Assembly (NCBI RefSeq): GCF_022201045.2
Contig: NC_068558.1
Coordinates: 3,556,001 to 3,620,000, forward strand
Direction of reading: 5' to 3'
Source: Citrus sinensis
Lineage: Eukaryota > Streptophyta > Magnoliopsida > Sapindales > Rutaceae
DNA: 64,000 bases
Shown: positions 54,844-64,000 of the stretch, one piece after another
How positions within the stretch are numbered: the first letter of the stretch is position 1
How the letters are laid out: every line of letters starts with the position of its first letter
Made by a program: the position numbers and the translations under genes
The notes under the pieces: generated by a model
What the model saw: the letters and a program-made list of their open reading frames with translations, nothing else
Database searches by the model: none
Told to the model about the DNA's origin: nothing

Positions 54844-54880
54844 ATTATAATATGCACAAATAGAGAGCAGAATTATAACA

Positions 54881-55500
54881 CCTTAAAAATGCTAATTGCA
54901 TATATAAATGACCTAATTGTGATTTGTTTTACTTTATGATGCTAAGGACATATCAATCAATAAAGAATATGATGTATTGAGATTGGAAATTTTAATGAGG
55001 TTAACATTAACTTTATTCAATGGATAAAATAATGATTGATTATTCAGACTATCCATAGCACTACCCACTACACTATTAGCCACAACAATTACCTACTTGA
55101 GTATCGTTATCATCACTAGAACTTGTACCTACAACATTACCTTTACCATACTAGATTGCGGGTTCTTTATCAATCATCAAACGATCAGACAACGCCACGG
55201 TATATAATCAAAGACCATGATCCAATTTGACTCGACATCCACATCATCAATTCTTATATTAAAATCATCATATATAGTCCTAGATTTTATTAAGATGCCC
55301 ATAAAAATAACAAAAATCTAATAAGAATTCACAGATTATTCAGAAAATATAACCAATGACTGTAACATGGAATCGTATATTAAGTCATAGACGAAGCAAT
55401 TTAGATACATCAACTTTTACCCGGATACATAGGAACTTGCCAATACAATCAGCCAGAGCTCCAACATCCACTTGTTCAATAGCTTCAACTTTACTATCCA
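54881..55500. other. Intergenic, no gene recognised
   Basis: AT-rich sequence with no credible frame; its last nine bases are the left target duplication of the following element. Confidence 0.5.
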
Positions 55501-57099
55501 GAGGGAATTGCAACAGATACACCTTCATACTTTAAAAATTATCTCAATACCCTAAAATCAAAATTTGCCAAAATTTTCATCAATACCCTTTAAAAACTGA
55601 TAAAAAATTACTAAGCTATCCTCATTTTAAAACACTTCAACTCAACTGGCATCACCTCTCACTCCCTCTACTCAAACAAACAAACACTCATATATGTTGC
55701 AATTCCCTCCATTACCTTTACTCAAACAAACAAACACTCATCCTTCATTCTCATACATGCTAAATCGAATATCAACTAGCATCACCTTTGCAATTCCCTT
55801 GCTGGCATCACCTCTACTCAAACAAACACTCATTCTCCATACATGTTAAATCGAACTTCAACACGAGCAAACTAAGCCTGAAAAGGGAAAGCTGCCACAA
55901 CTGAGAAAGAGAAGCCTAGTTTATCGCTATATAATTGTCGGCGAGAGCTGATCCTTTATTGCAAAATTGTCAGAATGTAACTAGTTGAGGTAAGTAATTC
56001 CTTGTAATTAGTTTTTTGTTGATATTCAGGAAAAAAAACAAAAAGTTAGGGTTTTATATTGAAAAAATATAGTAATTAGTTGCGGGTCTCTTATAATATG
56101 TTCGAAAGCAAATTTCTATATGTTTTGCTGCATGCAAATTGTGAAAATTTGATGGATTGTGCCGATTATAATTTTGTCATGTAACACGCGATTTGGTCGT
56201 GTTTCATGTAACACGCGATTTAGTCGTGTAAGGTTACGTAAGATTCAAGGTTGTGTATTACACGACTATCATGTATTGCACGACTGTTTCGACTTTCATG
56301 TATTACACGACTGTTATGATTAGGGACAATAAATTAGAATGGTGCAGATGCCTTTACCTTGTGGAATATAATTACTTAGAAAGGTCCTTAATTTCAAATT
56401 ATAAGTCATGATAAGTCATGGTATGTCTATAGTGGAAACATTTTGATCATTGTAAATGGTATTCTTATGTGTATAACATTACATTAATTTCCTATAATTG
56501 ATATTTTTTCTCCTAATCGACTTCATGGATTTATTATATGCAGGCATTCCTCATGTATGCATGTATGCTTGGGCAGAGGAAGAAATCACTTTAAAGATCA
56601 AAAAAAGCTTTTTAAATGGTTGTAATATGTTTAATTGTGATGTTCATTAGTGTATCTTATCTAAATATTAAAAAATTTATGCACTGATAACTTTGTTTAT
56701 TTATACTAATTAATATAATCATTTCTCAAAATGTCAGATGTGCAAATTTAGTTTTTTTTGCTGTAATTTATTAACCTAATTAATTGTGAGTACAAATTAT
56801 ATCATATTAAATGTCTACATGTTTGCCCATAACTAGTAGAGGCAATTGCAGCCAATTATAATTTGGTTGTGTAAGGTCATGTAACACACAATTTGGTCGA
56901 ATTCCGAAGTATCTATATCAATAACTTGATCTATCTCTCCACCAATTCAGCATATATTATTGATCGTGGTTTCATTATCCCTTTAGCCTTGGAACCTTTG
57001 AACTTATACTCGTCATTTTGTTCAATTCATTCACCATTGAAGAGAATAGACACACGTACCAAAACCATAACCCAATAAAAACAATAATATCAAATTTCA

Positions 57100-57245
57100 T
57101 ATACAAGTAACTATACGACCTATACGACTACATTACTTACATGACTTATACGACCTACATGACCTACAAGACTTACACGACTATATTACTTACACAACCT
57201 ATATGACTATATGACCTACATAACTAACTACATGACATACACGAT
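57100..57245. repeat. Degenerate short tandem repeat of ACGACCTA/ACATGACTTA type
   Basis: About 15 imperfect units of 9-11 bp such as TATACGACC, TACATGACC, TACACGACT and TACATGACTT follow each other. Related words in the reverse sense (GTCGTGTAA, GTAACACGCGATTT) occur near 56180-56320 and 56860-56900 in the same Mutator-like element. They suggest subterminal or regulatory repeats of the transposon and not a satellite. Confidence 0.65.
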
Positions 57246-57248
57246 ATC

Positions 57249-58117
57249 TAGGGATGGCAATGGGCACCGCCCGCAGCGGGTTTGCCATTACCAAACTCAA
57301 ACCCGCACAAAATTTAAATTACCAAACCCACCCGCAACCCGCAGCGGGTTTTAATTTTTGTACAAAAACCCACCCGCAGCGGGTTTTAACAATTACCAAA
57401 CCCGCAATGGTATGCGGTGGATTTTTTGCGGGTTTCCGTATTTAAAATCACAAATGTTTAATATATAAATTTATAATAATAACCTCAAATTCCATATAAC
57501 ATACTTAATTTTATATTTAAATAATGTAAATGAAAAATTAAAATTTCCACATCAATTCAACACAAATTCTCAAATTTAAGTATAAATTACACAAATCCAT
57601 TTAAAAAATACAAACTAGTATCTAAAAATAATAATTACATTTCATATTATCATTTAAAACAAGCTCCAAGAGAAGATATTCATTTCATTCACCACCATAA
57701 GCACCCATCCAACACAATGCCTATAATAATAATTAAGATTAATATTTTCAAATACTAATTCGAAGGAAAATGCCTTTAGTTTTCTTTAGATTATGACTTT
57801 AGAATAGGATATAGGCCACATACACACATACACAACTTTGAGCCTTTGGCTATTTGGTAATTTAATTAATGACATTATTTTCTTTATATATTTTTAGATT
57901 AAAATTAAATTAAAAATATTTGAAAAAAATATTGCGGGTTTGGTGGATATCCATGCGGGTATCCACCGGATATAAGGTTAATACCAAACCCACCCGCATC
58001 CATGTGCGGGTTTTAATTTATAATACTAAACCCGCCCGCAACGGGTAAAATTACCCGCAACGGGCGGGTTTTGGCGGGTGGGTTTGGGCGGGTTTGCGGG
58101 TACAATTGCCATCCCTA
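57249..58117. mobile_element. hAT-like element, 869 bp, best preserved of the TAGGGATGGC group
   Basis: A perfect 8-bp duplication ACGATATC (57241-57248 and 58118-58125) and perfect 13-bp terminal inverted repeats TAGGGATGGCAAT/ATTGCCATCCCTA. Each subterminal zone of about 150 bp carries many copies of CCCGCAGCGGGTTT, ACCCACCCGC or their reverse. The core is AT-rich and has no transposase. Perfect ends suggest this is among the younger insertions here. Confidence 0.95.
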
Positions 58118-58700
58118 ACGATATCAAAAAGAATGCACGACGCAAAACATTTTCGCCATAAATAAATTATATTACTGAAAAATAATTAAACAACCTACAT
58201 TGCATATATTTCTACATATAAGAAAAAATTGTGAAAATAAAACATTATAATGTGAGGAAAATTTCTAAATTTTCCTAAAAATAAAAAAACTTAAAACCCA
58301 ACAACATTAACATACCTTATTGAGTTGTTTAATAAGCAATGCACCTCCTTTCAGTTAAAGAAAGAGTAAGTGTTAAAGAAATGAATACATAATTATATTT
58401 GTGTAAGAAGTCATGAGAAATTTTAGGGAATTTTGAGAGAATTTCGGTTGTGATAAGAGATTTAGGTGAAAGAAATATGAAGACAGTGAAGTTGAGTGAA
58501 TTTGATGCATTCATTAAGGGTATTTCAGACTTTACTCACATTTGTTAGGGTATCCATGAAAACCAAAAAAGAAATGGGTATTTAAATAATTTTAAAACTA
58601 TTAAAGGGTGTTTAATTAAAAACCCCTACTACCCAACTCTATTATCGTTTCCTTTGTCATATAAAGAACATGACATTGATAATTAGAATCCAAAAGGACA

Positions 58701-59649
58701 TAAGGATAGCAATATTTACCACCAAATTTGTTATTACCAAACCCATACTTGCAAAAAATTTAAATATTAAATTCGCCTGTAACCCACAACGAATTTAATT
58801 TTTAAAAGAAAAACCACCCGCTACGAGTTTTAACAATTATCAAGTCCATCCACAACCTAATGATGATTTTTTTGTGGACTCATACATTTAAAATAGAAAA
58901 ATATATTGTAAAGACTTTCAACAATACATAAAAATTTAAAGTATATAATTCAAATTATAAATTTATAACAATAGCCTAAAAAATCATGATAAAATATTTT
59001 ATTCTAAATATTTTCAATGTAAATGAGAAATCAAAGTTTCCATATTAAAAAAAATACATAAAATATATCAATCTAATAAAAAATATCTCTTTTACAGATA
59101 AATCATCATCACTAAGAACACTGGCTTTGCCCATGCAAATATTGTCAATAATATTAACAAGTAAATTTTGGATAATTACCGGTAACAATTAATTAAACAA
59201 ATAAAAAAATTTGACTTTAGTAAGCAATCATTAGGTTCAAGTCATTAAAATAAAATAAACAAAATTAATCAAATCAAAATAAAATATCGGTGATATTAAA
59301 CTTGAAATTATAAAATGTTTACTAGTTAAAAACTTATTGCGTGTGTACACACACACCCGTTAAAAGGAGAAAGGTATGCGGCTGCAGTGAATTAGGTTAG
59401 GTTTAGGAATTAAATAAATTAGATCGCTAGTAATCATTTCAACTTACAAGTATTTATGATTAAATTTTTTAATGTAATTTTTATAATTAAAATTAAAAAC
59501 ATAAATAATTAAAAAAAAAAGTAAAAACCAAAGCACGGGTATCCACCCGATTTTTTTTCTGAATATCAAACCTATCTGCAACTCATAGTCGATTAAAATT
59601 TGAAATAGCAAGTTGATTTGTGGGTTCATTGGTAATTTTGTCATCTCTA
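58701..59649. mobile_element. Older relative of the 57249 element, 949 bp
   Basis: The left end TAAGGATAGCAATATTTACC and the right end, reversed, TAGAGATGACAAAATTACC are decayed TAGGGATGGCAAT termini. Flanking octamers AAAGGACA and GAAGAACA agree at 6 of 8. The left subterminal text (TACCAAACCCATACTTGC, AAATTTAAAT, AACCCACAACGAATTTAATTTTT) aligns word for word with that of the element at 57249, with the CpG-containing CCCGC words mutated mostly by C-to-T type changes. Confidence 0.72.
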
Positions 59650-59837
59650 GAAGAACACATGATCAGAATACTGAGGGGGCAAAATCACCATTATAGGACA
59701 TCAGAGACAACACTAAAATAGGCTTCCGAAAATCCAATGACCCATACCCACTATTCGGCGACGACCCTAAATAGTTTTAAAGCCAAAAAAAAAAAAAAAA
59801 AAATATGCATTGCCCTCTATATGCTCGACAGTTACCC

Positions 59838-60062
59838 TTATATAACAGCACCAAATTGACAGATGCTACGTATAAAGATATCAGGGGGAATCAATCTAGT
59901 TTGCAAAACCCTTCGAAGCAAACCCAATGCAACCAATTCATCTCCACATCGTAATGAGTCATCAGTTACCACAATTTCAGGTTCTTCACCTTCAGACAAA
60001 TCACTATAGAGCTTCACCAATTCAGACATATCGATGATAAACACTCGTAACGATGAACTCAT
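59838..60062 (-). CDS. Unidentified 74-codon ORF
   Basis: From ATG at 60062 it reads MSSSLRVFIIDMSELVKLYS, an acidic middle (SEGEEPEIVVTDD), then GDELVALGLLRRVLQTRLIPPDIFIRSI. It looks like a real globular protein segment, with little low-complexity sequence, so it may be a short gene, a last exon without an upstream partner, or a gene fragment. I do not recognise the family. No TATA box or intron signal settles the matter. Confidence 0.4.
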   Translation of the reverse strand: MSSSLRVFIIDMSELVKLYSDLSEGEEPEIVVTDDSLRCGDELVALGLLRRVLQTRLIPPDIFIRSICQFGAVI

Positions 60063-60880
60063 CGAAGCTCAACAAAGTTTCCACAAGTGAAGAAACCGTA
60101 CCCTACGTGAGGGAACAAAGGAGTACAAAAGAGTTACTGGAAAGTCTCCTACACTGAACACCCCTAGGCCTAATTTTTTTTTAATCAAATGTTCAGTCTC
60201 TTTTTTTTAAGGCCCCTAGATTAAGGTTATTAACTGCCTTGACACCAAACGTGAAGCCCGACACGTGTGAGACATGCAAATGTGTTAGTAGTTGTAATTT
60301 CATGACGACACATTTGCGCAAATTTGTTAGTGATTAGCTGTGGACCGGAATGCCGTGTTCTTCTTATCCGAATAAACTCTGCATCTCAATCTTGTGCGCC
60401 TCATCCCACACAACCAATTTATATGTCGTCATACGTGACAATGCCTCATTGGCCCAATGAAACCCGGCTCATGGGCCAAGTGTACGTATGGGCTATGTCA
60501 ACATCATAAGCATCCGACGGTTTAATTTACTTTCTCGCCTAAGTTTTCTTCGGCAGCAAGATAGAAGAAGGTCAAACGAAATTTCTTATTGGCTAAGCCA
60601 AACAGCCCTTTATGTTATATTAAAAGCGAGCGGATTTCTCACGATATTTAGGAGGAGGAGAGAGAGAGAGGGAGAGCGAAAATCGGCTTACGTGTACGCA
60701 TTTTTGGGGTTTAATTACTATCTAATCTCATCCGTTTTGATTGTATTGGGACTTTGAACCGTTCACAAATTATATTCTGGTTCGGGTTATAGGGTTATTG
60801 GTTTGTTTGGTTTATGACTTGATTATAAGAGTAGAGTGATTGTGGTCTTTGGCTTGCGGGTACTGGATTGCTCAGTGGCT
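60063..60880. other. Intergenic: NBR1 promoter and leader
   Basis: It lies upstream of NBR1 and contains a GA-rich tract (GGAGGAGGAGAGAGAGAGAGGGAGAG) at about 60650-60676 that probably lies in the 5' leader. CACGTG-like ACACGTGTGA is at about 60261-60270. No other gene. Confidence 0.5.
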
Positions 60881-63800
60881 ATGGAGTCTACTATGGTTAT
60901 CAAGGTCTGATCTCTTTCTTTTTCTTTTCTTAGTTTTGGGTTCCTTATGTCATTTGATCGTAAAGTTGTAATTTTTACAGCTAATTTTAGTGCAAGTTTG
61001 TTTCTTTCTTAAATTTTTTTGCTCAATCGTTGTTGAATTGGCAGCGAAAATTGAAAAACGTGTGGAATTTGGGAATTTTATTTGTTTTCCAGTTTTAGGT
61101 TTTCGTACAGTTGGATTGAAATGGGTGTTTTGGTTTGATCTATTGTTTGTTATGATCTCTCTATTGGTTTGGCTGAGTCAGCTGAGTTAAAGTTCATTTC
61201 TGATCCGGCTAGAAACATTTTCTTCTGGTTGTTCTAAAGCTTTAAAATTATTCAATTTCTCATGCAATTGAGGTAATTTCTATAAATAATAGTCTGGGAA
61301 ACAAAAATAACTAATTTTTTTTCACGATTTTTTATTTTGTAATTTTTTATAATGCCTAATGGGATTTCCTGATACATGTTTGATTTCAACCAATATTTAG
61401 CCAGTGCATATTAAATTTTCCCCAAAGGGTCCATGAAAGTTAGTTTGTGGAATGACATGTATTTACGATGTTTAAAGGCTGTATCCTTGAGAGCTGGACT
61501 AGTGAACTCTGGGATTGAAAAGAAATAGTGTATGCTCTTCTGAGAAGAACCTAATTAATGCATATTCATCTTTATTTACTGATTTTAATTTAAATGAACT
61601 GTTTTGATTTATCTCTATTTGAACATTATGCCTTTTGGCAAAGTTTTAAATTTATGGAATATCATGTTGGCGTTTCAATTATTACGTGCTAGATATTTAT
61701 TCTATATGTTTCCCTTTACTTTTATGGAAATATGTAGCTGAAAATTTCTGGTGATTAAACTTGTGATGTACTCTCTGCAGGTTAAGTATGGAGATACACT
61801 TAGGCGCTTTAATGCTCGTGTTGATGAAAATGAAAAGTTGGATCTCGACATTGATGGATTGAGGGCAAAGATCAAAAGTCTCTTTAATTTTCCTCATGAT
61901 TCTGATCTTACACTGACTTATGTTGATGAAGATGGTGACATAGTAACTCTTGTTGATGATGCTGATCTGTGTGATGTAATGAGGCAGCGTCTTAAGTTCT
62001 TGAGGATTGATGTGCACCTGAACAATGACAAATTTGGTAAAGCTTATGCTAGATCAAGTGGAAGTTCTACTCCCTTGAGATCCCCGCGAATCCAGCATCC
62101 ATTACCTGACATCGACAGTAAGATTTCTGAAATTCTGAAATCTGTGCCAGAGCCACTGCGTGAAGCCATATCAAAGCTATCTACTGACGTTGCTTCAAAG
62201 GCTGCATCCACCAGTCCAATGATTACTGATCTTGTTGGGTATTTTTCAAAAATGGGCCTGTCCCACGTGAATGTAGTTCCCCAGTCCCAATATGGTGCAG
62301 AATCAAGTGGGAAGGCAGAGGCTTCTGAAAATCTAATGGCTCATTCAGTTTCTAATGATCCAAATGTGTCAAAAGATGATGGCCTGAGGGAAGTTTTGCC
62401 AACGACAAACCTGAAGGAAGTTTTTCCAAAGACAAGCCTGAAGGAAGTTTTGCCAAAGACAACAGCTGTGGATTCAACTTCTAAAAGTAGCAAAGATGTT
62501 GATATTGGGATTGCAGCTCGAGGCGTAGGAGCACTTCTCTCTTCTGTTGACCTCAATCTTCCACCGGTTGATTCTGCTCCATCTGGAAGCACCATGAGCA
62601 TTGCTCCTCCTGCGTCCAATATTACAGCTGGTGATGACCGGATGGATGCTAATGAGAATAGTGTTCATCAAACTACCAGTGTTCCTATGTCCACAAGTTC
62701 TGTTGATCCTATGTGGCCTTCTGATGTAAATCAACCTCGTACTGCTGATTTGGGTGGTAATCTTTCTACCAACTGCCCATTTAGTGGGATTCCAGTAGCA
62801 AATGAGTCTGCTGGTAGTTCCCGGCATCCTCGCCGTGGTCATTTCAAGCGGGGCTTTAATCGTGATGCCTTGATGGGTATGTTCCATAAGGGTGTTCGTT
62901 GTGATGGTTGTGGGGTTCATCCAATTACTGGACCTCGATTCAAATCAAAAGTGTAAGAAAATATCCAAGCTTTGGTTGGTGTTTAATGGATGTTTTATGT
63001 CAGATGCTAACAGTGTAGTTTTTGTTTTCTTCTGCAGGAAAGATGATTATGACCTGTGCAGCATCTGCTTTGCAGCTATGGGTAGTGAAGCTGATTATAT
63101 TAGAATCGATAGGCCGGTTCATTATCGACATCCACGACCTTTCAGAGGGTTATATGATCATGTGTGTATACTCCTCAACTGTTCAGTACCTTAATTCTTC
63201 CATTGTGTTTACTGACGAATTCTTATTTGTTTTCTCCTCACTTGAAGAGACAGAACTTTTGGCTGGGAACCCCAGGCCCAGATACACAACATGTTGGTGC
63301 ACTAGGAGCTCCACACATTTTGAGAGATCGTGGAATCAAGCCTGGTTGTTCTAGGTTAGACAGTTGCTTTATTTTGGATGTTAATGTATTGGATGGGACT
63401 ATGATGGCTCCATCTACCCCATTTACAAAGATATGGAGGATGCGCAATACTGGTAATTTGGCTTGGCCTAGGGGTTCTCAACTTGTGTGGATTGGGGGCG
63501 ATAGGTTTAGTGATGGAGTTTCAGTTGAGATAGAGGTTAGCAAGTTTAATTCTGTTATGTTTTGGAAATGTTTTCAAGTTCATTTTCAACTTTTGTTATA
63601 CTTGACATCAATGGAAAGTAATTCCATAGTGTTGCATGGGCATTTTTCATACATTCAATTCATTTCAGGTTCCTGCTGATGGTGTGCCGGTGGAGGGGGA
63701 GATTGACATTGCAGTTGATTTTACTGCTTCTGAATTGCCTGGTCGTTATATCTCTTATTGGAGGATGTCCTCACCATCAGGGGTCAAATTTGGGCAACGT

Positions 63801-64000
63801 GTATGGGTTCTTATACAGGTATTGCGTGCACTTGAAAGCATTGCCATTTCTTTTAAAGCATATGCTTTTGATAATTATAATTTGGTTGCTTCTTATAAAA
63901 TTCCTTCCTGATTCTTCCTTGTAGGTCGATCCCTCTCTGAAGGACAGCATTAGTGATGGCTTTGGAGGCTTGAACTTGAATGTTCCCCCTGAGAGCACTA
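60881..64000 (+). CDS. NBR1: Selective autophagy receptor NBR1 (Joka2-like), 3' end off the right edge
   Basis: Cargo receptor that links ubiquitinated aggregates to ATG8 on autophagosomes. Exons seen: 60881-60904, 61781-62952, 63038-63161, 63248-63535, 63669-63818 and 63925 to the edge, in frame, covering 611 residues. The PB1 domain begins at MESTMVIKVKYGDTLRRF and runs to about residue 90, with DEDGDIVTLVDDADL as the acidic face. A Ser/Pro-rich linker contains two or three near repeats of LKEVLPKT. The ZZ zinc finger is about 379-430 (CDGC...C-x-x-C pairs, then HYRHPRPF), and the NBR1/four-Trp domain about 458-590 (KIWRMRNTGNLAWP, YISYWRMSSP). The ATG8-interacting motif and UBA domains expected at the C-terminus lie beyond the window. 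The first exon is only 8 codons and is followed by an 876-bp intron. Confidence 0.95.

Larger units (their letters stand above)
52901..54880 (+). pseudogene. Broken tandem copy of the MATE gene
   Basis: The copy starts at 52901 with MDQEESKSSPKSPLI, parallel to [16 protein letters not shown] of the intact gene. After an insertion, exon 1 similarity resumes at about 54460-54640 (ATGATATCAATCATGTTTGTTGG matches the intact QMISVMFVG codons) but with frameshifts and an internal TAG. From about 54663 it jumps to exon 7 similarity (TGGTTCACAAGTATTTATGTTTTTAGTCATTA), so exons 2-6 are gone. The exon 7 match continues after a 142-bp MITE (ATGCACAAATAGAGAGCAGA). It cannot make a transporter. Confidence 0.85.
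55501..58626. mobile_element. 3.1-kb Mutator-like element hosting a hAT-like element
   Basis: The target nonamers TACTATCCA (55492-55500) and TACTACCCA (58627-58635) agree at 8 of 9. The left arm ACACCTTCATACTTTAAAAATTATCTCAATACCC and the reversed right arm ACACCCTTTAATAGTTTTAAAATTATTTAAATACCC are clearly related, and more matches follow (TTTTCATCAATACCCTT). Subtracting the nested element at 57249-58117 leaves about 2.25 kb. No transposase frame survives. The interior has local repeats: CTACTCAAACAAACAAACACTCAT near 55670-55830 and ACGAC-rich stretches. Confidence 0.72.

Noticed and set aside
62341-62920. Minus-strand frames within the NBR1 gene
   Set aside because: They are antisense shadows of the long NBR1 second exon.

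Overview
The window is nuclear DNA of a flowering plant, almost certainly a eudicot. Evidence: genes are split by GT-AG introns, intergenic DNA is AT-rich, and the gene set is plant-specific (L-type lectin receptor kinase, plant intracellular Ras-group LRR protein, ferric reduction oxidase, MATE/DETOXIFICATION transporter, plant NBR1). A tree crop of the Sapindales (Citrus-like) would fit my impression of the proteins, but I cannot test this from the sequence. No bacterial, organellar or viral replicon is seen, and there is no CRISPR array.

Gene layout, left to right: ribosomal protein RPL27A (-, C-terminus off the left edge), DEAD-box RNA helicase RH30-like (-, 10 exons), a universal stress protein (-), FRO8-like ferric reductase (+), an intronless LecRK-S.1-like receptor kinase (-), tRNA-Ala(UGC) (+), a small PB1-domain protein (+), an APC15-like subunit of the anaphase-promoting complex (-), a C2/VASt/GRAM protein (+, 9 exons), PIRL9-like LRR protein (+), a MATE transporter (+, 8 exons), a wrecked tandem copy of that transporter, one unidentified 74-codon ORF (-), and the autophagy receptor NBR1 (+, 3' end off the right edge). 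All multi-exon models below were joined by hand. Each gives an uninterrupted frame with GT-AG junctions, and the summed exon length is a multiple of three for every complete gene. The genes have unrelated housekeeping, stress and transport roles and do not form a functional cluster.

The unusual content is in the gene-poor stretches (8.8-9.6, 13.7-16.2, 23.1-24.1, 42.3-45.6 and 51.8-59.6 kb). These hold a dense set of small non-autonomous DNA transposons whose ends and target duplications can be read directly. Seven share the terminal sequence TAGGGATGGCAA (or a close variant), a hAT-like signature; four of them have 8-bp target duplications identical or with one mismatch, two more have 6/8, and one is truncated. 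Their interiors are mostly unlike each other. One has inserted inside the 13-bp terminal repeat of an older relative, one contains a second hAT-like element, and one sits inside a 3.1-kb Mutator-like element. The pseudogene copy of the MATE gene has been split by a degraded Ty3/gypsy-type retroelement and by a 142-bp MITE. No transposase frame was found, so all are probably mobilised from elsewhere in the genome. I see no candidate for a wholly new biological system; the shared-terminus transposon group is the most rewarding signal.
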